Shown here: in pieces, positions 30,273 to 37,965 of the stretch
Layout: each line of letters begins with the position of its first letter
Position numbering within the stretch: the stretch's first letter is position 1
Assembly: GCA_019637355.1 (NCBI GenBank)
Contig: JAHBVT010000001.1
Coordinates: forward strand, 2,573,192-2,637,191
Origin: Gemmatimonadaceae bacterium
GTDB lineage: Bacteria; Gemmatimonadota; Gemmatimonadetes; Gemmatimonadales; Gemmatimonadaceae
Direction of reading: 5' to 3'
Length of the DNA: 64,000 bases
Program-made: the position numbers and the translations under genes
The notes under the pieces: generated by a model
What the model was told of the DNA's origin: nothing
The model's input: only the letters and a program-made list of their open reading frames with translations
Database searches by the model: none

Positions 30273-32906
30273 TCAGTCCCGCAGCGCCACCGCCGGATCA
30301 ATCCGCGCCGCCCGAACCGCCGGCAACGCACACGCCACGCCCGCCACCAGCGCAATGAGCAGCAGCACCACCGCGTGGGTTATCACGTCCAAGTGCGACA
30401 CGCCGTAGAGCATCGTCCGCAATCCGCGCAGTCCGAGCACGACGGCGACGACGCCGATCACCAGTCCGACCGACGTCACCCTTGCTCCGAACGAGAAGAC
30501 CAGCGCCACGATGCGGCCTGGCGTCGCCCCAACCGCCGCGCGCAAGCCAAACTCACGCGTCCGCTCCGCGACGATGCCGGCCATCATTCCGTAGACGCCC
30601 GCAGCCGTGAGCGCGAGCGCAGACAGCGCAAAGATCTCGAACAGCAGCAGGGTGAACCTCCGGTCCGCGGCGGTCTCGGAGATCATCGCGTCCATCGTGG
30701 TCAGGCGCGCCACCGGATGGTCCCGCTCGACGCTCCAGACGGCTTCGCGCACGGCCGGCGCGAGCGTCGCGATGTCGGTGCTCCCGCGAACGACGAGCGA
30801 CTGCGTGTGATGAGCGAAGCGCCACTGCCCGGGGGTGGTGTACACGGCATCCGGCGTGTCGCCGGCGAGCGACAGTTGCTTCACGTCGCCCACGATCCCC
30901 ACCACCGTGTACGGCTCACCAGTCGTCGCACCGATCCACAGGCGCTCGCCGATGGGATCGCGGTCGCGGAAGTAGCGGCGCACGAACGCTTCGTTGACCA
31001 CGACGCTGCGCGGCGCGCCGTCGCGGTCGGCCGCTGTCAGCGTGCGGCCCGCCTTGAGTGGGATGCGGAGCAGCTCGAGATAGCCCGGGCTGACGGCGTA
31101 GCGGAAGATCTCGCGGCGCTCGGCTGGCGCCACGTCGGGCGGCGATGCGAGGGTGACCCCATACGCTTCGTGGTCGCCGCTCAGGGGGAGCTGGCTGGTC
31201 AGCGCCACCTCGGTCACGCCAGGCACGCGGAGAATCGCCGCGCGCACGTCATCGAAGTAGCGGTCCACGGCACCCGGCTCGGTGTATCGGCGCGGTGATG
31301 CCTGCACCTGCATCGTCAGGATGCCCTGCGCGTCGAATCCGGGCGACACCGCGAGCAGCTGCCGCATCGAACGCAGCAGTAGCCCGCTGCCTGAGAGGAG
31401 CACCAGCGCCAGCGCGACTTGCGCACCGACGAGGACACTCCTGATGCGGCGGCGTCCGCCAGCGACACGCGCGGTGCCGAGGTTCAGGTGCAGGCTGCCC
31501 TGCCCTGACGCCTGCAAGGCCGGCAGCAGACCCACGACGAGGCTCGTTACGGTCGTCAGGACGATCGCAAAGAGGAGAATCGGCGTGTCAACCGCGATGA
31601 CGTCGACGCGCGAGAGTCCGGCGGGACTCGCAGCGACGATGGCGCCCACTGCCGCGCCGGCCATCGCAACGCCGACAGCGCCGCCGATGAGCGAGAGCAA
31701 CAGACTTTCGGTGAGCACCTGCCGCAGCAAGCGCGTCCGGGAGGCGCCGAGCGCGGCGCGGAGCGCGAACTCCTCACGCCGACGTGCCCCGCGCGCGAGC
31801 AGCAGGTTCGTCACGTTGACCGCCGCGAGCAGCAACACGACGCCGACCGCGGCGAGCACCGCCCACAACGCGGGACGCACGTCGCGTGTCAGGTCGTCCT
31901 GCAGCGACGACGCGCTTACGCGCAGTTGCGTGCCGTAGGTCGAGGGCCGCAGCTCGGCGATTACCTGAGCGCTAAGCTGATTGAGCTCAGACTCCGCCGT
32001 GCTCGCGTCTACGCCAGGTCGCAGCCGCCCGATGGTTCCGAGGAAGTGCCCCCAGGCGGGGCCGGACTCGAGGCCGAACTGCAGCGGGCTCCACACATCC
32101 GCACCCGGGAGCAGCACGTTCTCGAAGTCCGCTGGCATCACGCCGACAATGGCAACGTCTTCATCATCCAGGCGCAGAGTGCGCCGGAGGATCTCCGAGT
32201 CTTCGCCGAAGTGCTGCTGCCAGAGTCGGTGGCTGATGATGACCACCGGCACACTGCCGGGCCTGTCGTCCTCTTCACGGAAGTCGCGGCCGCGGGTGGG
32301 CGCCACGCCGAGCGTTCGCAGGTAGCTCGCGCTCACGCGCTGCCCCGAGAGTCGCTCGGGCCGCCCGTCGCCGGTGAGCGTCGGCGACCACGGCGTGTGT
32401 ACGGCCATTGCTTCGAAGCTGCGCGAACGCCTCGCGAGCTCGTGGTACATCCCGAACGTGCCGGGATTCCGCTCGCCAGTCGCCGACCACTCGACGACGG
32501 CCCGCACGCGCTCGGGCGCCGGATACGGCAGGGAGTCGAAGAGCACCGGCCGCAGCGCACTCACGATGGCGGTCGCCGCGCCGATTCCGATGGCGATGGT
32601 GCACACCGCGACGAGGCTGAAGACCCGATTGGTCCACAGCCCGCGCCACCCGTAGCGCAGATCCGCGAAGAACGTCGCGACCGCGCGCTCCCAGCCGACG
32701 CTGCGCAGCTCAGCGCGAACCTGCGTCGCCCCGCCGAGCTCGAGCTGCGCGTACCGACGCGCTTCGGCTGCGGACATTCCCTGCGCGCGTCCTTCAGCCT
32801 CCAGCGCCTCGCGAAAGTGGGCCACCTCGTCGGCAACGTCGCGGTCGCGCGGCGCACGATCCCACAGGTCGGCGATGCCGCGCGACAGCTGCCGCCACAG
32901 GGACAT
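30273..32906 (-). CDS. Duplicated FtsX/MacB-type permease (ADOP family)
   Basis: 877 residues from ATG 32906 (MSLWRQLSRGIADLWDRAP). N-terminal soluble permease-prefix region with EVAHFREALEAEGRAQGMSAAEARRYA, then two copies of the unit 'membrane helix - MacB periplasmic core - FtsX three-helix block' (first: NRVFSLVAVCTIAIGIGAAT ... VLLLAAVNVTNLLLARGARRREE; second ending FTLLLFEIFALSALALTAAG and GARVTSVGLVIGVVAVVLGL). These are the acidobacterial duplicated orphan permeases, common in Gemmatimonadota and Acidobacteriota, encoded without an ATPase and next to a PadR regulator, as here (4-bp overlap). Substrate unknown. Confidence 0.9.
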   Translation of the reverse strand: MSLWRQLSRGIADLWDRAPRDRDVADEVAHFREALEAEGRAQGMSAAEARRYAQLELGGATQVRAELRSVGWERAVATFFADLRYGWRGLWTNRVFSLVAVCTIAIGIGAATAIVSALRPVLFDSLPYPAPERVRAVVEWSATGERNPGTFGMYHELARRSRSFEAMAVHTPWSPTLTGDGRPERLSGQRVSASYLRTLGVAPTRGRDFREEDDRPGSVPVVIISHRLWQQHFGEDSEILRRTLRLDDEDVAIVGVMPADFENVLLPGADVWSPLQFGLESGPAWGHFLGTIGRLRPGVDASTAESELNQLSAQVIAELRPSTYGTQLRVSASSLQDDLTRDVRPALWAVLAAVGVVLLLAAVNVTNLLLARGARRREEFALRAALGASRTRLLRQVLTESLLLSLIGGAVGVAMAGAAVGAIVAASPAGLSRVDVIAVDTPILLFAIVLTTVTSLVVGLLPALQASGQGSLHLNLGTARVAGGRRRIRSVLVGAQVALALVLLSGSGLLLRSMRQLLAVSPGFDAQGILTMQVQASPRRYTEPGAVDRYFDDVRAAILRVPGVTEVALTSQLPLSGDHEAYGVTLASPPDVAPAERREIFRYAVSPGYLELLRIPLKAGRTLTAADRDGAPRSVVVNEAFVRRYFRDRDPIGERLWIGATTGEPYTVVGIVGDVKQLSLAGDTPDAVYTTPGQWRFAHHTQSLVVRGSTDIATLAPAVREAVWSVERDHPVARLTTMDAMISETAADRRFTLLLFEIFALSALALTAAGVYGMMAGIVAERTREFGLRAAVGATPGRIVALVFSFGARVTSVGLVIGVVAVVLGLRGLRTMLYGVSHLDVITHAVVLLLIALVAGVACALPAVRAARIDPAVALRD

Positions 32907-33241
32907 CAGCCTTCCACGCCGAGCAGGCGAGCTACGGCGGCGGCGCGGAGTTGCCATCCCTCCGTCTCGACCTTCAGACGCTGACGGCCCTTCTTGGTCA
33001 GCGAGTAGTACTTCGCGCGCCGCGAGTTCTCGGTGATGCGCCACGCGGACTCAACGGAGCCATCGCGCTCCAGCCGTTGCAGCGCAGTCAGCAACGACCC
33101 CGGGTTCACCTTGAACACCTGCTTCGAGACTTGCTCGATCCGACGCGCGATGCCGAAGCCGTGGAGCGGCTGCAGACTCAACGCCCGAAGGATGATTACG
33201 TCGAGCGTGCCTTGGATGACGTCGGTGCCGTGCTCTGCCAC
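32906..33241 (-). CDS. PadR-family regulator of the adjacent permease
   Basis: 111 residues. Winged-HTH with TLDVIILRALSLQPLHGFGIARRI, the conserved NPGSLLTALQRLERDG and WRITENSRRAKYYSLTKKGR (wing). The PadR C-terminal helix is present. Its stop overlaps the start of the permease, the usual two-gene unit. Upstream, TTGACA and the short palindrome CTTGA-CAA-TCAAG lie at 33289-33301, a possible promoter/operator for autoregulation. Confidence 0.88.
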   Translation of the reverse strand: MAEHGTDVIQGTLDVIILRALSLQPLHGFGIARRIEQVSKQVFKVNPGSLLTALQRLERDGSVESAWRITENSRRAKYYSLTKKGRQRLKVETEGWQLRAAAVARLLGVEG

Positions 33242-33307
33242 GTGGTCTCGCCGCGAGGGGTCGCAAGGAACGTGGGTGCCTTCCTCTTGATTGTCAAGAT
33301 GTGACCA

Positions 33308-33664
33308 TCAGTAGGAGTTCCTCGGACGCCCGCTGGATTTTCGCTCGCGTCGACCCCTTGCCACCTCGGTCGCGAGCGCGTCGAGGCGCGGCAGCCACGT
33401 TGACCTGAACGTGGCGAGCCACGCATCTACCGACCGGAGTGGCGCGGCGTCCATATGGTAGATCCGGCGCGATCCGTCACGCTGCACCGACGCGAAGCCC
33501 GCCTCGCGCAACACGCGGAGCTGCTGCGACACGGCGGACTGCGTGATGCCGAATTCCTTGGCGATGACGGCGACCACCTCGCCCGAGGCGTGGGGCTCGT
33601 CACGAAGCAACTCGAGGATGCGTCGCCGCACCGGATCGCCGAGGATGTCGAACGCGTTGCTCAC
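33308..33664 (-). CDS. ArsR-family HTH repressor
   Basis: 118 residues. FDILGDPVRRRILELLRDEP, then VAVIAKEFGITQSAVSQQLRVLREAGFASVQRDGSRRIYHMD: typical ArsR winged HTH. No metal-binding cysteines, as usual for the subgroup that pairs with SRPBCC proteins. It follows the SRPBCC gene at 33692 on the same strand with a 27-bp gap, so they form one operon. The imperfect palindrome at 34389-34408 upstream of the pair is the likely autoregulatory operator. Confidence 0.85.
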   Translation of the reverse strand: MSNAFDILGDPVRRRILELLRDEPHASGEVVAVIAKEFGITQSAVSQQLRVLREAGFASVQRDGSRRIYHMDAAPLRSVDAWLATFRSTWLPRLDALATEVARGRRERKSSGRPRNSY

Positions 33665-33691
33665 GTCAGGGATGTCTCAGGGCGTCGGCAG

Positions 33692-34345
33692 TCATTCGGG
33701 CTCCGGTTGTCCGGTGTAGAACGCGACGGTACGTTCGGCCGACAGTCGAGCCGTCCGCTCGTCCGTACCGGACGCAACCGCGGCCTGCGACCACGCGTCG
33801 GCGCTCCCGCGAATGAAGCGAAGCCCATCGTCCGACTGCGTCCAGGCCTCCGCCGCCGCCGCGTCCATCGGGACACCGCTGACAAGGTACGCGTCCAGTC
33901 CGCGAAGTCCGAGGTCCCAGCCGACACCGCCCGCACCGGGCCCGTAGCGATCCCAAAACTTCTGGCCCTCCTCCGTGATCGGCTCGATGTGCTCGAGGAC
34001 GAGGAGCGTGCGCCGCTCGCCGTCAGCGGCCAAGCTGACGTGCAACCAGCTGAGCTGTCCGGCGAACTCCCAGGTCACCTCGAGTCGGTCCGGTGGATCG
34101 CAGGTCTCGATGACACCGCCCGCGTTGCCCTCGAGCTGGTACCGCCCGCCGACGCGCAGGTCGCCCGACACCGGGAGGAACCAGCGTGGAAGCCGCTCGC
34201 GGTTTGTGAGCGCGTCCCAGAGGTCGGCGCGATCCGTCGGATAGCTCCGCGTGGCGACGATTGATCGGGCCGGCTGGCCACGGTGCGTGCACTGCCGGAC
34301 CTCGCGCACGGTGGCTCCAAAGTGACTGCTGCGATTCAACGACAT
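33692..34345 (-). CDS. SRPBCC (AHSA1-like) protein
   Basis: 217 residues from ATG 34345 (MSLNRSSHFGATVREV). Start-like ligand-binding fold: SIVATRSYPTDRADLWDALTNRERLPRWF, then GDLRVGGRYQLEGNAGGVI, LEVTWEF and the C-terminal GWDLGLRGLDAYL. Pairs of ArsR and AHSA1 genes are very common; the ligand is unknown. Here the SRPBCC gene comes first, reversed from the usual order. A C-terminal extension of ~50 residues follows the fold. Confidence 0.82.
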   Translation of the reverse strand: MSLNRSSHFGATVREVRQCTHRGQPARSIVATRSYPTDRADLWDALTNRERLPRWFLPVSGDLRVGGRYQLEGNAGGVIETCDPPDRLEVTWEFAGQLSWLHVSLAADGERRTLLVLEHIEPITEEGQKFWDRYGPGAGGVGWDLGLRGLDAYLVSGVPMDAAAAEAWTQSDDGLRFIRGSADAWSQAAVASGTDERTARLSAERTVAFYTGQPEPE

Positions 34346-34388
34346 TGGCGCTCCGAGGAATATGAGGGCTGGGTAGCGCCAGCGGAAC

Positions 34389-34408
34389 ATATTAGCTATT
34401 GCTTATAT
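34389..34408 (-). promoter_or_regulatory. AT-rich palindrome, probable ArsR operator/promoter
   Basis: ATATAAGC-AATA-GCTAATAT read on the minus strand (7 of 8 arm positions pair). It lies within a TTGACG - N18 - TATGTT promoter-like sequence (34414-34385) upstream of the SRPBCC/ArsR pair. The AT-richness stands out against the GC-rich surroundings. Confidence 0.6.
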
Positions 34409-34453
34409 TCGTCAAGGGAGGTTCACCCCGTAGCCTGGCGTGAGCTGTCGTAT

Positions 34454-34930
34454 ATGTTCCCGGTCGGTTCTGGTACTGATGTTCCCGATCGTTCACGCGC
34501 ACCCCGACCCGTGGCCGCTCAAGCCGACGTCCGCCGCATTGCGATGACGCTTCCCGGAACCGAGGAGGAAACGGGGCGATTCGCGTTCTCGGTTCCGATC
34601 AAGGGAAAGCTGAGCAGCTACGCGTGGGTGTGGCTGGAACGGCGGGAGCCGAAGAAGGCCCGGGTCCCGAACCCCTCCGTGCTGGCGCTCCGCGTCGCGA
34701 ACCTCGGCCAGAAGGACCTGATGCTCCAGGCAGATCCCATCAAGTTCTTCACCGAGCCGCACTACAATGGCTACCCGGCGGTGCTCCTCCGCTTGAACGC
34801 CGTGCGCGTCACGGAGCTACGGTCACTGCTGACGGAGGCGTGGCGCTGCGTGGCACTGAAAGCGGGGAGTCCTATTTCGCCGGAATCGCCGCGCCCGCAG
34901 CCGACGCGCGCCAAGAAAGGAGCTGGCTAG
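34454..34930 (+). CDS. MmcQ/YjbR-family protein
   Basis: 158 residues from ATG 34454; an internal ATG (MTLPGTEEE, about 30 codons on) gives the usual family length. Conserved features: RRIAMTLPGTEEETGRFAFSV, KARVPNPSVLALRV, FFTEPHYNGYPAVLLRL and LLTEAWRCVAL, matching the double-wing MmcQ/YjbR DNA-binding-like fold. Biochemical role unknown. Divergent from the SRPBCC/ArsR operon, sharing the intergenic palindrome region. Confidence 0.78.
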   Translation: MFPVGSGTDVPDRSRAPRPVAAQADVRRIAMTLPGTEEETGRFAFSVPIKGKLSSYAWVWLERREPKKARVPNPSVLALRVANLGQKDLMLQADPIKFFTEPHYNGYPAVLLRLNAVRVTELRSLLTEAWRCVALKAGSPISPESPRPQPTRAKKGAG

Positions 34931-34959
34931 CGGATACCCGCATTGGCGATCGGACCTGT

Positions 34960-35225
34960 GCGCAGGCGTCGGACTGCTGATCTTCTGCGTCGTGGTCGTG
35001 GCGAACAGGGCAGCGGTGAATTGCACTGGTTCTCGGCGGCCGGCCAGTGGATTCGGTCCCGCGGCGGACCGGGAGACGGTCCCGGAGAGTTCCGCAGGCT
35101 CCGCCGGATCCTGCGCCTACCCGGCGATTCCCCCCTCGCAGAGGACGGACTCAGTTCGCGGATGACGTCGTTCGACAACGCCGGCACACTCGTGCGTACT
35201 GTGATGCTGCCCGCCCACTCGTGGT
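34960..35225 (+). pseudogene. 6-bladed beta-propeller fragment
   Basis: Pieces in shifted frames: VVVVANR, then SGELHWFSAAGQWIRSRGGP followed by GDGPGEFRRLRRILRLPGDS, then MTSFDNAGTLVRTVMLPAHS. The GPGEF blade motif and FDNAG strand identify a propeller relative of the proteins at 17964 and 26520. Start, end and most blades are lost. A remnant left in the decaying extension of the array. Confidence 0.65.
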
Positions 35226-35379
35226 CACGGCGCTCGCGGACGGGCACGTCGTTGGCGTCTCCCGCGATGCAGACGGCGTGGAGCGCCCGCAGCAGCACAG
35301 GTCATCGCGCCCTAACCGACTTCCGTACCATCGCCGGTGTGATTACATCGTGATTACCGTCCTTCGGAGCTCCCAGTGA

Positions 35380-35496
35380 AGACCCGTCGCGTCCCCGCGC
35401 GCTGGCTGGGCCGAGGCCGCCGCGAAGTTCGGAGCGAGCGGCCTCGTCGATGCGCCCTCCGCCACCCGCTTCGACGACGAAGAGTGGACGTGGTAG
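35380..35496 (+). pseudogene. MazE-type antitoxin, C-terminal fragment
   Basis: Frame encodes SPRAGWAEAAAKFGASGLVD then TRFDDEEWTW and stop, the C-terminal tail by which MazE antitoxins bind MazF. A stop codon lies just upstream (35377) and no AbrB-like DNA-binding N-terminus is present, so the gene is truncated. Its end overlaps the toxin start (GTGGTAG). Confidence 0.7.
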
Positions 35497-35822
35497 ACGT
35501 CCCGGTCCGCCGCGGCGACGTCTGGCTCGTTCAGCTCAATCCCACCCGGGGGCGCGCGATTCGCAAGACGCGGCCCTGCATCGTCGTCTCCCCCGACGAG
35601 CTCAACGCGCATATTGGCACCTTCATCGTCGCGCCCCTCACCACGGGCGGCCATCCCTACCCGTTCCGCATCCCCGTGCGGTTCAGCGGCAGGGACGGCC
35701 GCGTGGTGCTCGACCAGCTCCGCACCGTGGACCGCGAACGGTTGGTCAAGCGCCTCGGCGCCCTGACGGCCCCAACGCTGGCGAAGGCGCTCGGTGTACT
35801 CGGCGAGATGTTCCGCGCGTGA
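35490..35822 (+). CDS. mazF: MazF/PemK-family toxin with truncated antitoxin
   Basis: 110 residues from GTG 35490. VRRGDVWLVQLNPTRGRAIRKTRPCIVV is the MazF N-terminal strand and loop (GDVWLVxLNPTxG, KTRPxxVV), followed by TFIVAPLTTGG, FRIPVRF and LDQLRTVDRERLVKRLG, where the DQ-R segment is conserved. It is a sequence-specific mRNA interferase family. The length is complete, but the antitoxin has lost its N-terminus, so either the toxin is inactive or weakly expressed, or another antitoxin covers it. A half attC follows at 35829, so the pair was once a cassette. Confidence 0.85.
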   Translation: MVDVPVRRGDVWLVQLNPTRGRAIRKTRPCIVVSPDELNAHIGTFIVAPLTTGGHPYPFRIPVRFSGRDGRVVLDQLRTVDRERLVKRLGALTAPTLAKALGVLGEMFRA

Positions 35823-35828
35823 CGGCAC

Positions 35829-35900
35829 GATAGCGACGCTTATTGCCGACGGCTACGGTATACCGGCTACGGGCATTCGCGCGTTCTAACAAGTGCCCGA
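35829..35900 (+). repeat. attC remnant (left half)
   Basis: GATAGCGACGCTTATTGCCG resembles the attC left arm, followed by ACGGCTACGG and CGCGTTCTAACAAGTGCCC, which resembles the hairpin end CGCGTTCTATTGGAGTGTCC of the short type. The GCAGCAGAAGC right arm is lost. Confidence 0.6.
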
Positions 35901-35963
35901 TTCAAACCATCCGCGTGCACCGACCATCCTAGTGGATACCTACTCCTCCACTAGAGAAGTCCG

Positions 35964-37427
35964 ATGCCTCGGCTCACACCTTCCCGCTGGATCATCAGTA
36001 CCGCGCTGGGCCTGCTGTGCCTGACCAACACGCTAGCCGGTCAAGTGCCGGCAAGGCTTCTCGATGCACAGCAGGCGCAGGAGGACTTTGATGTTCTGCA
36101 TCGCGCGCTCGCCGAGGCGCACGGTGGCTACACGCGCTTCGTAGCGAAGGCCGAACTTGAGCGGCGCTTCGCGGCCCATCGCGCTCGGCTCACGCGGCCG
36201 GTCGGTCAGCTTGAGTTTGCCGGCATCCTCTCCGAGGCGATCGCGGAGCTTCGCGACGGCCACGCACGCTTGGAGTTCGATTCTACGACTGCCGCTGCGC
36301 TTGTGGCGGCCCCGCAACTGCCGCTGCGCGTGGCGCTCGAACAGGACCGTCTTGTCATTCGACTCAACGACTCGCCGGCCGACCGTTCGCTCGCCCCCGG
36401 CCTGGAGATTGTCAGCATCAACGGGCGTGCCTCCGCTGAGCTCCTGCGCATACTCTGGCCGAAGGTCGCGGGCGACGGCTTTATCGAGACCGGAAGGCGG
36501 CATCGTTTGGCACAGGAGTTTCCCCGTCTCCACTGGCTCTACATCGAACAATCAGCCACCTACACCGTCGTGGCACGCGACGCAGACGGTCAGCTGGTGA
36601 CTGCAACGCTGCCGGGCGTGACGGATCTCGAGCGCCGCTCGGCCTCGAACGCCGTCAACGCCACGTTTGCCCAGAACGCCACACGCCTAGACGGGCCGCC
36701 GGGTCGCATTGCACTTGAGTTCCTCGACGAGGGGCGTGTCGCACGCCTCCGCGTCCGCGCCTTCGATGGCCAGACGTTCGTGGCGACGTTGGACAGTGTC
36801 TTTCGCGAGTTGCGTGCGCGCGGGACTCCAGCGCTCATTCTCGATCTTCGCGGCAACGGCGGTGGGGTCGACGAGTACGGTGCCCGGCTCGTCTCGTACT
36901 TCGTGGACACACCGTTCCGCTATTTTGATCGGATTCACGTCACGACGATCGCCCCGTCTTTCGCCACGTGGCTGCCTCGCACGTTTGACGCAATGCGGGC
37001 GGGCACGGTCGCTGATCCAGCCGGCGGCTTCCTCGTGACGCCGGAAAGGCATTCCGGCGTCGGTGGGCAGCAGCCAGCACCGGACGGATTCCGCGGTCGC
37101 CTCGTGGTCCTCATTGACGGAGGAAGCTTCTCCACAACCACCGACGTGGCCGCTCAACTGCGCTCGCGCAACCGAGCCATCTTCGTGGGTGAGGAAACCG
37201 CGGGCACCTATGAGGGCAACACGTCGGGTTTGAACGCGCTGATTGTGCTGCCCCACTCGCGGTTTCGGCTGCGCGTGATGATGTATGGGTACTGGAATGC
37301 CGTGACACCCGTACCAGGGGGACGCGGCGTGATTCCGGACCACCCCGCGCCATTGCGCGTCGCGGACGCCCTAGCCGGCCGCGATCCGGCGCTTGAACTC
37401 GGTATAGCGTTGGCTAAGCAGCCATAG
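35964..37427 (+). CDS. S41-family peptidase
   Basis: 487 residues from ATG 35964. Signal peptide WIISTALGLLCLTNTLAGQ. N-terminal helical domain, a PDZ-like segment (LAPGLEIVSINGRASAELL) and the C-terminal processing protease fold with ALILDLRGNGGGVDEYGARL and the nucleophile region VVLIDGGSFSTTTDVAAQLR, where the Ser follows GG, then FVGEETAGTYEGNTSGLN. Likely a periplasmic or exported serine protease. A shortened remnant of a relative lies at 45660. An attC half-remnant follows, so it may be a fixed cassette. Confidence 0.87.
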   Translation: MPRLTPSRWIISTALGLLCLTNTLAGQVPARLLDAQQAQEDFDVLHRALAEAHGGYTRFVAKAELERRFAAHRARLTRPVGQLEFAGILSEAIAELRDGHARLEFDSTTAAALVAAPQLPLRVALEQDRLVIRLNDSPADRSLAPGLEIVSINGRASAELLRILWPKVAGDGFIETGRRHRLAQEFPRLHWLYIEQSATYTVVARDADGQLVTATLPGVTDLERRSASNAVNATFAQNATRLDGPPGRIALEFLDEGRVARLRVRAFDGQTFVATLDSVFRELRARGTPALILDLRGNGGGVDEYGARLVSYFVDTPFRYFDRIHVTTIAPSFATWLPRTFDAMRAGTVADPAGGFLVTPERHSGVGGQQPAPDGFRGRLVVLIDGGSFSTTTDVAAQLRSRNRAIFVGEETAGTYEGNTSGLNALIVLPHSRFRLRVMMYGYWNAVTPVPGGRGVIPDHPAPLRVADALAGRDPALELGIALAKQP

Positions 37428-37443
37428 CTCCCTGCGCAGTGGT

Positions 37444-37470
37444 GTAACGAGGCGTGCTGCTGACGTCCAA
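37444..37470 (+). repeat. attC remnant (left arm)
   Basis: TAACGAGGCGTGCTGCTGAC closely resembles the attC left arm TAACGACGCTTGCTGCTGAC. No right arm found. Farthest attC trace to the right. Confidence 0.5.
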
Positions 37471-37519
37471 GGCCGCCGGAACCAGGCGACTCTGCAGGTA
37501 CGGCAGTGCAAGGCCGGCG

Positions 37520-37881
37520 AGGCGAACGTCGGCGCATTCATTCTTGGGCGCAATATGTTCGGTCCGATTCGCGGCCCTTGGCCCGACGACTCGTGGCGCG
37601 GATGGTGGGGAAAGAATTTTCCCTACCACACGCCGACGTTCGTGCTCACGCACCACCCGCGCCCATCGCAGGAGATGGAGGGTGGCACTGTCTTTCACTT
37701 CGTGACCGAGGGCATTCGTACGGCCCTGGACCACGCGCGATCCGCGGCCGGAGACAAGGACGTGCGGCTGCTCGAGGCTGCCGCAACGATTCGGCAGTAT
37801 CTCGAGGCCAGCTTCGTCGACGAGATGCACATCGCGGTGTCCCCGCGCCTGCTCGGCGCCGGGGAGCCCTTCTGCGCCTAG
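37520..37881 (+). pseudogene. RibD/dihydrofolate reductase-like fragment
   Basis: AFILGRNMFGPIRGPW, then THHPRPSQEMEGGTVFHFVT and FVDEMHIAVSPRLLGAGEPF are the middle and end of the RibD C-terminal / DHFR-like reductase domain. The N-terminal strand with the NADPH loop is missing and the C-terminus stops early (CA-stop). Probably non-functional. Confidence 0.7.
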
Positions 37882-37891
37882 TCGCGGGCGG

Positions 37892-37965
37892 GGGACTTGA
37901 CGCTAGGCATCGAGGATTGCACTTTTTATCGCAAAGTGCTTTGTGTTTCTTCAACGTCAAGTCCC
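37892..37965. repeat. Nested inverted repeat (74 bp)
   Basis: Outer arms GGGACTTGACG / CGTCAAGTCCC are perfect over 11 bp at the ends, and an inner hairpin GCACTTT-N7-AAAGTGC is perfect over 7 bp. AT-rich centre. It ends immediately before the GTG of the next gene. It could be a small mobile palindrome (MITE or REP-like), a terminator for the fragment to its left, or an operator. Confidence 0.6.

Noticed and set aside
29889-31298. 469-codon plus-strand frame
   Set aside because: Overlaps the DUF998 gene, an attC and the antisense of the large permease; composition is shadow-like.
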